In this document: positions 41,849 to 51,842 of the stretch, piece after piece
Position numbering within the stretch: position 1 is the first letter of the stretch
How the letters are laid out: every line of letters begins with the position of its first letter
From: DATAGF01 sp963819845
Lineage (GTDB): Bacteria > Actinomycetota > Thermoleophilia > Miltoncostaeales > Miltoncostaeaceae
Direction of reading: 5' to 3'
DNA length: 64,000 nt
Assembly: GCA_963819845.1 (NCBI GenBank)
Contig: CAWFXQ010000012.1
Coordinates: forward strand, 248,001 to 312,000
Position numbers and translations under genes: made by a program
The notes under the pieces: generated by a model
The model's input: only the letters and a program-made list of their open reading frames with translations
Databases searched by the model: none
What the model was told of the DNA's origin: nothing

Positions 41849-43699
41849 TCAGGATCGTGCGCGGACGATGACCTCGTCGATCAGGAGCTCGTAGTTGACC
41901 CACGCCTGGCCGTCGGAGAAGGTCTGCGCCGTGCCGAGCGCCCCGACGATCAGCAGAAATCGTCCCCCTGCGGCCGGCGGATCGCGGATGTAGAGCTTCG
42001 GCAGCACCGAGGCCCCGGGGACGTTGGGGAAGGACGGAGGCGGGGGGAGCGGGGGGACGAAACCGCAGTCTTTGAGGGGTCCCGGGGGAAGCCCGAAGAG
42101 GTCGCCCTCCTGGTACCGCCGGTAGGAGACGTAGTCCTCGACCGCTGGGTCGTCGAAGACGTGGAAGCTGCCGTCCGCGTTCATCGCGTACAGCGCGATC
42201 AACCAGTCGGCATTGGCCTGGCCGACCCCGCCGAGGCACCCCAGCTTGCTGTCCAGGAAGGCGCTGTCGTCGGCCAGGGTCTCCACCTCGACCTCGCGCA
42301 TGCCGGCGGGCACGTCGATGTCGATGGCCGCGTAGATCTCCATCTCGGCCCGCGAGTAGAAGCCGGCGCGGGCGGTGAACTGGAGGCCGTCGAAGTGCCC
42401 GAGGACGTTGAAGTCGGGCGCCCCCGGAACGCACGCAAAGCCAAAGGCACCGCAGGGGGGCGGGCCGTTGATCTCGGCATCCGGCCCCTCGAGCTCCCTG
42501 AAGTCGAAGACCGTCCAGCCGGCCTCCGTGCCGTCCGCGTTCTCCCCGTCGATGTGCTGCTCGAAGGTGACGGGGAAGATCCGCGTCGCCGAGGTGTCGA
42601 GTATGGCGATCTCGGGGCGGTCGACCAGCCGCTTGAGCTCGGGGTCGAAGTACTTCTCGCCGAGCAGCCGGTACAGCTCGCCGCGCTTGGCGAGCTTCTC
42701 CGGGCTCCCCGGAGAGCGCAGGGCCGCGGCCGCGGCCGTGAGCTCCCGGTCGGTGACCATCGCCTCGGCGAGCCGGTCCAGGCGGTCCTTGGCGCCCCGC
42801 TCGAGCGGCTCTTCGGGGCCGCTGGGGAGGCCCGCCGCCCGCAGCAGCCGCGCCCGCTCCCGCTCGCCGAGGAGCGGCAGTTCGATCCGCAGCCGGTCGA
42901 TGGCCGACTCTGCGAGCCCCTTCCCGATCCGCACGCGCGTCGATCCCCGGCGCACGCCGATCTTCATCCCGGCCGCCGGCAGCCCGCAGCTGGGGCCAGA
43001 ACGGAACGGCTCGGGCGTGCGGCCCCGGACCACCGAGCGGGGCAGGGTGAAGCAGGGCCCGGCCTGGCCGGCGACCAGGCGCGCCGAGAGCGGCGGTCCG
43101 CCGGCCGGCGGACCGACATCGGACGCGAGGAAGTCGGGGCGCAGGAACACCTCGATGCCCGGCTGGGGGCGGCGCACCTTGAACTCCTGCGAGCGGGCGA
43201 GCCCCTTGAGGCGGCCGTCGTTCAGGCGCACCCACCCCTCGACGATGTTCCGCGGGCGGCCCGCCCCGGCGCGCACGCGCCGGAAGACGCCCGCCCGCCC
43301 GCGCGCCGGAACGGCGACGAAGCGCGCCCGGCGCCGCCCCGGGAGGTTGACCCGGCCGCCGGCGTTGCGACCCGACAGGGCCAGCACGAGCCGCCGGCCG
43401 CGATCGTCGCGCAGGGTCGCCCCGCGCCCCTTCAAGGCGCCGGTGTACCAGCGGCCCACCCGCCGCCCGTCGCACACGTACGCCGTGACCGCCGCGCCGC
43501 GCACGACCACGCCGACGTAGGCCCGCGTCCCGCTCACCTGACCGACCCACCCCTTCCCGGGCGGAGCGGTGGCCGATGCGGCGGGCGATGCGGCGCAGGC
43601 CGCCGCCGCGACGACGAGGCCTGCCAGCAGGATGATCGTGAGCGTGTGGCGGCGGCGCCGGGTGCCACGAACGTGGGAAGGGCCGACCAACGTGACCAC
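41849..43699 (-). CDS. Large secreted hypothetical protein
   Basis: About 616 residues, with an N-terminal membrane/signal segment (HTLTIILLAGLVVAAAACAAS, possible lipoprotein Cys). It has a beta-rich N-terminal third (VGQVSGTRAYVGVVVRG, YVCDGRRVGRWYTG), a helical middle (LAESAIDRLRIELPLLGERE) and a C-terminal beta domain (LGHFDGLQFTARAGFYS, WVNYELLIDEVIVRA). I do not recognise the family. GTG 43699 is chosen over the TTG at 43741 because it gives a shorter basic leader; this is uncertain. It lies at the edge of the accessory region. Confidence 0.6.
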   Translation of the reverse strand: MVTLVGPSHVRGTRRRRHTLTIILLAGLVVAAAACAASPAASATAPPGKGWVGQVSGTRAYVGVVVRGAAVTAYVCDGRRVGRWYTGALKGRGATLRDDRGRRLVLALSGRNAGGRVNLPGRRRARFVAVPARGRAGVFRRVRAGAGRPRNIVEGWVRLNDGRLKGLARSQEFKVRRPQPGIEVFLRPDFLASDVGPPAGGPPLSARLVAGQAGPCFTLPRSVVRGRTPEPFRSGPSCGLPAAGMKIGVRRGSTRVRIGKGLAESAIDRLRIELPLLGERERARLLRAAGLPSGPEEPLERGAKDRLDRLAEAMVTDRELTAAAAALRSPGSPEKLAKRGELYRLLGEKYFDPELKRLVDRPEIAILDTSATRIFPVTFEQHIDGENADGTEAGWTVFDFRELEGPDAEINGPPPCGAFGFACVPGAPDFNVLGHFDGLQFTARAGFYSRAEMEIYAAIDIDVPAGMREVEVETLADDSAFLDSKLGCLGGVGQANADWLIALYAMNADGSFHVFDDPAVEDYVSYRRYQEGDLFGLPPGPLKDCGFVPPLPPPPSFPNVPGASVLPKLYIRDPPAAGGRFLLIVGALGTAQTFSDGQAWVNYELLIDEVIVRARS

Positions 43700-43794
43700 C
43701 TCGGCGCAGGGCGTCGCATTGCGCGACCCCGTCGGCGGCAAGCCTATTCCCGGGCCGGCGCGGGCGGCAACGCGCGCCGTGCGCCGGCCGCGGG

Positions 43795-43800
43795 TAGGAT
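43795..43800 (+). promoter_or_regulatory. -10-like TAGGAT, leaderless start
   Basis: TAGGAT ends 7 nt before GTG 43808. Confidence 0.45.
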
Positions 43801-43807
43801 CGCCGCC

Positions 43808-44398
43808 GTGAGCGCGACCGCCGACACGACGCCTGACGCCGAGGTCGCGGCCGTCTGGCGCAGCGCGTGGCAGTGGCTCGTCGGGGCGGGCGTGCTCCTC
43901 GCGCTGCTGGGGATCGCCGCGATCATCTACCCGGCCGTGGCGACGGCCGCGGTCAACGTCCTGGTGGGCGTGCTGCTCATCGTCGCCGGGGTCCTGCTCT
44001 TCGGCTACGCGTTCGGCGCGCGGGACGCGGGCGGGGTGATCCTCTGGATCGTCGTCGCCGTGCTCGCCGTCGTCGTCGGGATCATGTTCGTGTCCGGCTC
44101 CGACATCGGCACCGTCACCCTCACGGTCATCCTGGCGGTCTGGTTCATCCTGAGCGGGCTGGCCAAGCTGGTGGCCGCCTTCGAGCAGCGGGGCCGGGGC
44201 GAGGCCGGCCTGATCGCGATCAACGGCCTCGTGTCGCTGGTGCTGGGCGCGCTGATCGCGGCCGAGCTGCCGGACTCGGCGGACTGGGCGATCGGCCTCC
44301 TGCTGGGGATCATGTTCCTGGTCGACGGCGTGGTGATGATCATCCTCGGGTGGTCGCTGCGGCGCGCCGGCCGCGCGGTCGCCGACCAGGTGGCCTGA
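43808..44398 (+). CDS. HdeD-family membrane protein (DUF308)
   Basis: A 196-residue protein with six membrane helices in three similar pairs (WLVGAGVLLALLGIAAIIYP, VNVLVGVLLIVAGVLLFG, VVGIMFVSG, VILAVWFILSGLAKLVAAF), the DUF308/HdeD layout. Members are small stress-linked membrane proteins of unknown mechanism. Start GTG 43808 follows a TAGGAT hexamer with no ribosome binding site. It is followed by a convergent nrtS-like gene. Confidence 0.8.
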   Translation: MSATADTTPDAEVAAVWRSAWQWLVGAGVLLALLGIAAIIYPAVATAAVNVLVGVLLIVAGVLLFGYAFGARDAGGVILWIVVAVLAVVVGIMFVSGSDIGTVTLTVILAVWFILSGLAKLVAAFEQRGRGEAGLIAINGLVSLVLGALIAAELPDSADWAIGLLLGIMFLVDGVVMIILGWSLRRAGRAVADQVA

Positions 44399-44429
44399 GC
44401 CGCCCGGGATCGCCGGAGGCGGCGGGGGG

Positions 44430-44717
44430 TCAGTCCGAGGGTCGCGGCGACCCGGCCGCGGCCCGGCGCGCCGAGATGTACCCGAAGCTCGACACGCACC
44501 ACGGGATGAGGTAGTTCGCGGCGATCTTCAGGCCGACCGCGAGGTCGACGTCGCCGGCGGCGATGACGTCGCCCTGGTTGATGAGGGTGAGCAGCGTGCC
44601 GACGATGAGCGCGATCGTGACGGTGCGACGCATCGCGACCCGGTCGCGGCAGTGGTCGAGGCAGGAGCGCGCGAAGCTCGTCCGCGCGTCGGGCTCGGAC
44701 CGTGCCGGGGTGGTCAC
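44430..44717 (-). CDS. nrtS: NrtS-like nitrate/nitrite transporter
   Basis: A 95-residue protein with two membrane helices, matching the small NrtS family: MRRTVTIALIVGTLLTLINQ and KIAANYLIPWCVSSFGYIS, the family core, which lies at the usual distance from the N-terminus. NrtS was described as a small nitrate/nitrite transporter in cyanobacteria and relatives. No nitrate reductase genes are nearby. It has a short soluble N-terminus and tail. Assignment rests on the core motif. Confidence 0.75.
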   Translation of the reverse strand: MTTPARSEPDARTSFARSCLDHCRDRVAMRRTVTIALIVGTLLTLINQGDVIAAGDVDLAVGLKIAANYLIPWCVSSFGYISARRAAAGSPRPSD

Positions 44718-44801
44718 GCCGTGAGGGTAGGGCCGCGGTCGGTCGACGCGGTCGGCCGGGGTCGCCCTCGCGGATCTGGGCGGGCGCGGCGCATCCCGGT
44801 C

Positions 44802-44807
44802 TATCGT
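44802..44807 (+). promoter_or_regulatory. -10-like TATCGT, leaderless start
   Basis: TATCGT ends 8 nt before GTG 44816. Confidence 0.4.
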
Positions 44808-44815
44808 CGGCCGCC

Positions 44816-45766
44816 GTGACCCCTCGCCACGTCGCCATGCTCGCGCTGCTGTCCGCCGTCTGGGGGGCGTCGTACCTGCTGATCGCCGTCGCGATCGAGG
44901 AGATCCCCGAGTCGCTGGTGGTGCTGGCGCGCACGGGACTGGCAGCGCTCGCGCTCCTGGCCGTCGTGCGCATCCAGGGCGGCGCGACCGCGGCGCTGCT
45001 GGCCGACGCCCGCCGCCGCCCCGGCGCCGCCCTCCGGCTGGGGCTGTTCGCCATCGCCCTGCCGTTCATGCTCATCACGTTCGGCGAGCGCACCGTGCCG
45101 TCGGGGCTGTCGGCGGTGCTGATCGCCTCCGCGCCGATCTTCATCGCCATCCTCGCCCCCTTCCTCGACCGCAGCGAGGTGATGGCGCCGGCGCAGTGGG
45201 CGGGCCTGGTCGTCGGGATCCTGGGGGTGGGGCTGCTGGTCGGCGTCGAGCAGGTCGGGAGCGCCGGCGAGCTGCTCGGCGCCGTCGCGATGATCGGCGC
45301 GGCCGCGAGCTACGCCGTATCGGGCTTCGTCCTGAAGCGCGAGTACCCGGGCTTCCCGCCGCTGGTCACGACACTCTTCTCGGTCGGCGCCGCGGCGGCG
45401 CTCACCCTGCCCGCCGCCGCCGTGCAGCCTCCGGACGGGGCGCCGGGCGCGGGGGCGGTGCTCGCCGTGATCGTCCTCGCCCTCGCCGGGACGGCGTGGG
45501 CCTTCGTCGTCTACTTCCGCCTCATCGCCGAGATCGGCTTCGGGCGTGCCTCGATGGTCGCCTACACGATCCCGCCCGTGGCGCTCGCGTACGGCTGGGC
45601 GTTCCGCGACGAGCCGGTCACCCCGGCGGCGATCGGGGGCATGGTCCTGATCCTCGCCGGGGTCGCCCTGGTCGCCCGCGGCCGGAGGGGTGCGCCGCGC
45701 GGCCGCGGCGCCGCTATCGTCAGCCCCGGATGGAGGTCACGCGCGACCGGGCCTGGGCGACGCTGA
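44816..45766 (+). CDS. EamA/DMT-family transporter
   Basis: A 316-residue protein with ten membrane helices in two EamA halves (LALLSAVWGASYLLIAVAI, GLSAVLIASAPIFIAILAP; second half ASYAVSGFVLKREYP, LAGTAWAFVVYFRLI, GGMVLILAGVALVARG). Members export amino acids, nucleosides or other metabolites; the substrate cannot be predicted. Start GTG 44816 with a TATCGT hexamer. The 3' end overlaps the start region of the HD gene by 37 bp. Confidence 0.82.
   Translation: MTPRHVAMLALLSAVWGASYLLIAVAIEEIPESLVVLARTGLAALALLAVVRIQGGATAALLADARRRPGAALRLGLFAIALPFMLITFGERTVPSGLSAVLIASAPIFIAILAPFLDRSEVMAPAQWAGLVVGILGVGLLVGVEQVGSAGELLGAVAMIGAAASYAVSGFVLKREYPGFPPLVTTLFSVGAAAALTLPAAAVQPPDGAPGAGAVLAVIVLALAGTAWAFVVYFRLIAEIGFGRASMVAYTIPPVALAYGWAFRDEPVTPAAIGGMVLILAGVALVARGRRGAPRGRGAAIVSPGWRSRATGPGRR
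45715..45720 (+). promoter_or_regulatory. -10-like TATCGT, leaderless start
   Basis: TATCGT ends 9 nt before ATG 45730 inside the 3' end of the transporter gene. Confidence 0.35.
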
Positions 45767-46305
45767 CGCGCTACACGACGAGCGAGGCGCTGCTGCGCCA
45801 CGCGCTCGCGGTGGAGGCGTCTGTGCGCTTCTACGCGCGCCGGGACGGCGGCGACGAGGAGCTCTGGGGCGCGACCGCCCTGCTGCACGACTTCGACTAC
45901 GAGATCCACCCCACGCTCGACCGCCACCCGCAGGACGGCGCGCCCATCCTCCGCGACGAGGGCTACCCCGAGGAGCTGGTGGAGGGGGTGCTGTCGCATG
46001 CCGAGCACCTCGGCATGCCCCGGGACACGCCCCTGAAGCGCACCCTGTTCGCCTGCGACGAGCTGTCGGGGTTCGTCCACGCCTGCGGGCTGGTGCGGCC
46101 GACGGGCCTCGACGGGCTCACGCCGAAGTCGGTGCGCAAGAAGCTCAAGCAGCCCTCGTTCGCCGCCGGCGTCCACCGCGACGAGGTGCACGCGGGGGCG
46201 GAGCTCATGGGGCTGGAGCTCGACGAGCACATCGCCAACGTGATCGCGGCGCTCCAGCCGATCGCCCCGCGGCTCGGGCTCCCCACCGCGGGCGGCGGCC
46301 CCTGA
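45730..46305 (+). CDS. HD-domain hydrolase (HDIG-type)
   Basis: A 191-residue HD-domain protein: SEALLRHALAVEASVRFYAR, the metal pair in ATALLHDFDYEIHPT, SHAEHLGMPRDTPLKRTLFA and ELSGFVHACGLVRPTG. HD proteins of this short form are phosphohydrolases of nucleotides or other phosphates; the substrate is unknown. The ATG 45730 gives the family-like N-terminus. It is followed by the GAF/PP2C regulator. Confidence 0.8.
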   Translation: MEVTRDRAWATLTRYTTSEALLRHALAVEASVRFYARRDGGDEELWGATALLHDFDYEIHPTLDRHPQDGAPILRDEGYPEELVEGVLSHAEHLGMPRDTPLKRTLFACDELSGFVHACGLVRPTGLDGLTPKSVRKKLKQPSFAAGVHRDEVHAGAELMGLELDEHIANVIAALQPIAPRLGLPTAGGGP

Positions 46306-46375
46306 TCGGGCGGCTCGCGGTCGCCCGCTCCGGGCCGCGCGGCGTGCGGCTGTCCCTGACCGGTGCCGGCCGCGC

Positions 46376-46381
46376 TAGTCT
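46376..46381 (+). promoter_or_regulatory. -10-like TAGTCT before the PP2C regulator
   Basis: TAGTCT ends 7 nt before GTG 46389. Confidence 0.45.
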
Positions 46382-46388
46382 GGACCCC

Positions 46389-49300
46389 GTGGACCCGGTC
46401 CGCGACCCGGATCGCGTCGCGGCCGTCCGGGCGACGCAGCTTCTGGACACGGCCCCCGAGGAGGCGTTCGACCGCCTGGCGGCCGGCGCCGCCGCGCTGC
46501 TCGACGCCCCCCTCGCCTTCGTGTCGCTGGTCGACGACCGGCGCGCCTTCTGGAAGAGCGCCGTCGGGCCCGGGACCGGGCCCGCCGCGCCGCGCGGGCT
46601 CGCCGTCGGGGACTCGCTCTGCCGGCTCGTCGTGGCGAGCGGCGCGCCGCTGCGGGTGCCCGACGTGCGCTCGGACCCCGCGACGCGGGAGGGTGGGGCC
46701 GCGATGGCCCTCGGCGTCGTCGCGTGGGCCGGGCACCCGATACGCGGGGCGGGCGGCCACGTGCTCGGCACGCTCTCGGTCGCCGACACACGCCCGCGCG
46801 CCTGGAGCCCCCGCGACGCGGCCGCGCTCGCCGCCCTGGCCGACGCGGCGTCCAGCGAGATCGGCCTGCGCTCGGCCGTGGCCGCGGGCGAGGACGGCGC
46901 CCGGCGGATCGCCCGCCTCGCCCGGGTGACGGCCGAGCTCTCGAAGGCCCTGACGCCCGACGACGTCCTGGCGATCGCGCTGCGCGAGACGACCGCGGTG
47001 CTCGGCGGCGACGGCGCCCTCATCTGGCTCACGGACGAGCGCGGGCCGGTCCTCGCCGCCCGGGCGGGCGTTCGACGCGGACGCGCCCGAGCGGCTCGGG
47101 CGGACCCCCGCCATCGCCCGCTGTCTGGCCGAGGGCGAGGCCGTCTGGCTGGGCGGCGCCGCGGCGCTGCTGCCGCTGGCCGGGCACGGGGGCACGCTGG
47201 GCGCGGTGATGGTGATCTTCCGCGAGGAGCGCCACGTGGGCGCCCCGGAGCGGGAGCTCGCCGAGACCCTGGCGGGCCAGTGCGCGCAGGCCCTGGAGCG
47301 GGCCCGCCTGTTCGCGGCCGAGCGGTCGGCGCGGGCGCGCACGGAGCGCCTGCAGCGCATGACCGCGGCGCTGGCGGCGACGCTGGACGAGGAGGAGGTG
47401 GGGCGCCTGATCGTCTCGGAGGGGATGTCGGCCCTCGGCGCGATCGCGGGGGTGGTGATGCTGCGCGAGCGCGGCGGCGCCCGCGTCCTCGCGGCGACCG
47501 GCTACCCGCCCGGCCTGCTCCCCGCCGGCCAGCGCCTGCCGCTGGACGCGCCGCTGCCGCTGGTCGACGTGCTGCGCACGGGCGAGCCCTTCTGGTTCCA
47601 GTCGGCGGCCGACTGGCCGGCGAGCTTCCCGGCGCACCGGGGCGGCCTGAGCAGCGTCGCGGTCGGCCTGCCGCTGTCGGCCAACGGCGCTCTGACCGGC
47701 GCGGTGGCCTTCCGGTTCCTGGACGACGAGCGCCGCTTCGGGGCCGAGGAGCGCGAGCTCGCCCTCGCGCTGGCCGCCCAGTGCGCCTCGGCGCTCGAGC
47801 GGGCACGGCTGCACGACGCCGAGCAGCGGGCCCGCGAGGCGGCCGAGCGCGCCGAGGACCGCGCCCGGCTGCTGGCCGACGTGAGCCTCGCGCTCGACGC
47901 CCCCGTGGGACTGGCCCAGCGCTTCGACGCCCTCGCGCGGGCGGTGGTGCCGCGGCTGGCCGACTTCTGCACGGTGCGGGTGATCGACGACCACGGCGGG
48001 GCGCCGCTGGTGGCCTACCGGCACGCCGACCCGGACAAGAACGAGCTGGTCCGCGCCGCCTACGGCGGCGACCAGTCGCTCGGCGTGCGCGGCGGTCCGG
48101 CCGAGGTGATCCGCTCCGGGCGGCCCGTCCTGATCTCCGAGGTCACCGAGGACCGCTGGGACGAGCTGCCCCGCGACGAGGAGTTCCTCGGCCGGCTGCG
48201 GGCGCTGGCCCCGGTCTCGTACGTCGGGGTCCCGATGACGGCGCGCGGGCACGCCGTCGGCGCCCTCGCGCTGCTGACCGCGGACTCGGGGCGCCGCTTC
48301 ACCGAAGAGGACCGCGACCTCGCCGTCGAGATCGGCCGCCGGGCCGGGCTGGCGCTGGACAACGCGATCCTCTACGAGGGCCAGCGCCAGGTGGCCGAGA
48401 CCCTGCAGGAGGCGCTGCTGCCGCTCGAGCTGCCGGCGCTCGCCGGCGGCACCCTCGCCCGGCGCTACGTCGCCAGCTCCGAGCCCGGGCGGGTGGGCGG
48501 CGACTGGTACGACGCGATCCCGCTGCCCGGCGGGCGCGTGCTGCTGTGCGTCGGCGACGTCGTGGGCCGGGGGCCGCAGGCGGCGGCCGTCATGGGGCAG
48601 CTGCGCGGCGCGCTGGGCATCTTCGCCGCCGAGGACCCCGAGCCGGGGGCCCTGCTCGACCGCCTCGCCGGGTTCGCCGCCGGGGTGCCCGAGGCGATGG
48701 GGACCACCGCCGCGCTCTGCCTGGTGGACCTCGACACGCGCACGGTGCTCTACGCGTGCGCCGGCCACCCGCCGCCCCTGGTCGTCCCCTGGGACGGGGG
48801 GGCGCCCTGGTTCATGTGGGAGGGCCGCTCTCCCCCGCTCGGGCTGGCGGCGACGGCGCCGCGGCCCCAGGCGTCGCGGGCCCTGCGGCCGGGCGACACC
48901 GCGCTCCTGTACTCCGACGGGCTCGTGGAGCGGCCGCGGGAGTCGATCGACGAGTCGCTCGAGCGCCTCCGCCGGGCCGCCGGCACGGCGGGCGCGGCGT
49001 CGGCCGACGCGCTCTGCGACGCGCTCCTGGGGATCATGGCGGCGGGGGGGTCGGGCGACGACACCGCGCTCCTGGCGCTCCGCCTCGACCCGCCGGTGCC
49101 CGCGCCGCTGGAGTTCGCCGTGCCGGCCGAGGCCGGCGAGCTGGCGGGCCTGCGCCGCGAGCTGTCGGGCTGGCTGGACTCGGCGGGCGCGGGGACGGCC
49201 GCCCAGGAGGTGGTGCTGGCCGGCAGCGAGGCGGCGGCCAACTGCATCGAGCACGCCTACATCCGCCGGAGCGCCGGCGAGATCCGCCTGCGCGCCCGGG

Positions 49301-49836
49301 TCCGGGAGGGCGCGGTCGAGCTGGAGGTCGCCGACACCGGCACCTGGAGGGCCTCGCCGGCGCCCGGCGACCGCGGGCGGGGGCTCGGCATGATGCGCGC
49401 GCTGATGGACGACGTCGCGGTGCGCACCGACGCGGGCGGCACCGTCGTGCGCATGACGCGGCGCCTCGACCGCGTCCCGGCCGCCGTGCCCCCGCCGCCC
49501 GGCGCGCGCAACGGCGGCGCGGAGCCGGAGGTGTCGCGGGAGGACGGCGGGCACCGCGTGGTCGTGCGCCCCGCCGGCGACCTCGACCACGCCTCGGCGC
49601 CGGAGCTGCTGGCGCGGCTGCGGGGCGAGGTGCGCCCCGGCGCCGAGCTGACGATCGACCTGCGGGACGTCCCGCTGCTCGACAGCGCCGGCACGCGGCT
49701 GCTGGCGGAGCTGGTCGACCGGACGGGTGCCGGCCGCGTGCGGGTCGTGGTGTGGGCCGGGTCGATCGTCCACCGGGCGGTGGAGCTCGCCGCGCTGGGC
49801 GCGGCCCCGCGCGTCGAGATCGAGGCCGTGGGCTGA
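46389..49836 (+). CDS. Multi-GAF PP2C phosphatase with RsbW-like kinase and STAS domains, one-base frameshift
   Basis: One T inserted in GTTCGAC (47070-47076) splits the gene; read as GTCGAC it encodes 1148 residues. Order: four GAF-like domains (to about 640; ATQLLDTAPEEAFDRL, RMTAALAATLDEEEVG), SpoIIE/PP2C phosphatase (GRVGGDWYDAIPLPGGRVLL, YSDGLVERPRE, GSGDDTALLALRL), HATPase (VVLAGSEAAANCIEHAY, VADTGTW, GRGLGMMRALMDD), then STAS (DLDHASAPELLARL, LDSAGTRLLAEL). This combines the activities of RsbU/RsbP, RsbW and RsbV in one chain, a sigma-factor partner switch. No sigma-factor gene is adjacent. A CDF gene overlaps its end. Confidence 0.85.
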
Positions 49837-50760
49837 GCGCGCACGCCGACGATCACGGAGAGGGCGCGCGGCGGGCGCGCGACTACCGCGCGCTGTCGGT
49901 CGTCCTCGTCCTCACCGCGTCCCTGGCCGTCGCCGAGCTGGTGGGCGGGGTCGTGGGAGGCAGCCTCGCCCTGCTCGCCGACGCGGGCCACATGCTCTCG
50001 GACGTCGGCTCGCTGGCGCTCGCGCTCGGCGCGATCTGGCTCGCGGGGCGGCCGCCGACGGCCCGGATGTCGTTCGGGCTGCGGCGGGCCGAGATCCTGG
50101 CGGCCCTCGTCAACGGGGTCGCGCTGGTGGCGATCGCCATCTGGATCTTCGTCGAGGCCGCCCAGCGGCTGCGCGACCCGCCCGAGATCCTGGCGGGCCT
50201 GACGCTGGCCGTCGCCCTCGCCGGCCTCGCCGTCAACGTGATCTCCGCGGCGATCCTCATCCGCTCGGGCGGCCGCAGCCTCAACCTGCGCGCCGCGCTG
50301 CTGCACGTGGTGGCCGACCTGCTCGGCTCGGTGGGCGTGGTGGTCGCGGCAGTCGTGGTCCTGACCACCGGCTGGCTCTACGCCGACGCCGTGGTCGCCA
50401 TGCTGATCGGCGTCCTGGTGCTGGCCAGCTCCTGGCGGGTCCTGCGGGAGTCGCTGGGCGTGCTGCTCGAGGCCGCCCCCGAGGGGATCGACGCCGACGA
50501 GGTCGGCCGCCGGATGGCCGCCGTCGAGGGGGTGTCGGAGGTCCACGACCTGCACATCTGGACCATCACCTCGGGCTTCCCGGCCCTGTCGGCCCACGTC
50601 CTGGTGCCCGAGGGCGAGGACTGCCACGCCCGGCGGCGCGAGCTGAGCGAGATGCTGCGGCGCGACTTCGGCATCGCCCACACGACCCTTCAGGTGGAGC
50701 ACGGCGAGGTGGGTCGGGTCGCCCGTCCGGGTCTGGCTTTCGGAGCGGCCCCCGGCATAG
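49833..50760 (+). CDS. CDF zinc/cation efflux protein (CzcD-type), end unclear
   Basis: A six-helix cation diffusion facilitator. Metal-site residues are in ADAGHMLSDVGSLALAL and LHVVADLLGSVGVVVAA; the cytosolic domain follows (GVSEVHDLHIWTITSGF, FGIAHTTLQVEHGE). No ATG/GTG/TTG gives a normal start; CTG at 49833 overlaps the upstream TGA (CTGA) and yields SAHADDHGEGAR, so CTG is the best candidate. The reading frame has no stop after the family-typical end (about 50710); TAG 50758 lies in another frame, so a one-base error near the 3' end is likely. Confidence 0.78.
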
Positions 50761-50763
50761 AGT
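50758..50763 (+). promoter_or_regulatory. -10-like TAGAGT, leaderless start
   Basis: TAGAGT ends 6 nt before GTG 50770. Confidence 0.45.
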
Positions 50764-50769
50764 CGCGCG

Positions 50770-51801
50770 GTGTCCTCCCGGGCCCGGACATGGTGGGCGG
50801 CGCTGGGCGGCGCCGCCGCGGCGGCGCTGGCCTGCGGGCTCGCCGCGGCCCAGGCCCCGGCGCCCCCGTTCCAGGTGGTCGCGACCACCCCGGTCGGGCC
50901 CCAGCCGGGCGCGGTCACCTACGGCTACGGGGCCGTCTGGACGCTGAACGCCAACGGCACCGTGAGCCGGCTCGACACGGCCACGGGCCAGGTGCGCACC
51001 ACCAGCGTCGGGCCGAACCCGCGCGACATCCGGGCCGGCTACAACCGCATCTGGGTGCTGCGGTCCACCAAGACCACCGCGACGGTCGTGCGGCTCAACA
51101 CGGCCAACGCGTCGAAGGTGGGCGACAACATCAACATCCCGCTGGGGACGACCGTGGACGTCTCGCCGACCCTCAACGGGGCCAACACCCTCGGCATCGG
51201 GTCCAACTACGTCTGGGTGGCCGGGGTGCGGACCTGGCAGAAGCTCGCCTCGATCGACCCCGGCAACGCCAGGGTCGCGGTGAAGTCGTGGCCCATCCCC
51301 CAGGCCTTCACGGCCGCCTCGAGCGCCCTCTGGATGGTGACGCCCAACCAGAGCACGCTCCAGAAGCGCAGCCCCACCAGCCTGGCGATCCAGAAGAGCT
51401 TCCCGGTCAGCGGCGCGACCGGCGGCGACGCCGGCCGGCTCTGGCTGACCTACGGCGCCAACTTCCTCTGGCTCTCGCAGGCCACGCCGAACGACATCGG
51501 CCAGATCAACAAGATCTCGCCGTCGAGCGGGCTGGTGAAGGGCGTCGTCGCGACGAACCTGAACATCGGCCTCAACTGCACCTCGGCGGGCGCCGGGGCC
51601 GTCTGGGCGGCCCAGGGGGCGGACGCGCTCAGCGGGCAGCCCGCGTTCCTGATCGACCTGAGCCAGGCCGACCTCTCGGAGGCCGGGCGCGCCACCCTGC
51701 CGCTGGGGGCCAACCCCGGGGCGGTGAGGTGCGTCGTGGCGGGCGGCGGGCTGGTCTACGTCACCGACGGCGTGGGGGCCGTCTACACCGTCCAGCCGTA
51801 G
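50770..51801 (+). CDS. Secreted YncE/Vgb-like beta-propeller protein
   Basis: A 343-residue exported protein with a signal peptide (about 8-28, ending AAAQA). Repeated blades such as GYGAVWTLNANGTVSRLDTAT, YNRIWVLRST, SNYVWVAGV and GAGAVWAAQGADAL form a propeller like virginiamycin B lyase or YncE. No catalytic residues can be identified. GTG start 50770 follows TAGAGT. It lies between the CDF gene and the RR-thioredoxin reductase operon. Confidence 0.75.
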   Translation: MSSRARTWWAALGGAAAAALACGLAAAQAPAPPFQVVATTPVGPQPGAVTYGYGAVWTLNANGTVSRLDTATGQVRTTSVGPNPRDIRAGYNRIWVLRSTKTTATVVRLNTANASKVGDNINIPLGTTVDVSPTLNGANTLGIGSNYVWVAGVRTWQKLASIDPGNARVAVKSWPIPQAFTAASSALWMVTPNQSTLQKRSPTSLAIQKSFPVSGATGGDAGRLWLTYGANFLWLSQATPNDIGQINKISPSSGLVKGVVATNLNIGLNCTSAGAGAVWAAQGADALSGQPAFLIDLSQADLSEAGRATLPLGANPGAVRCVVAGGGLVYVTDGVGAVYTVQP

Positions 51802-51842
51802 CCCGGGCGGCGGGACCGCTCCGGGGAGTAGAAATCACGGCG

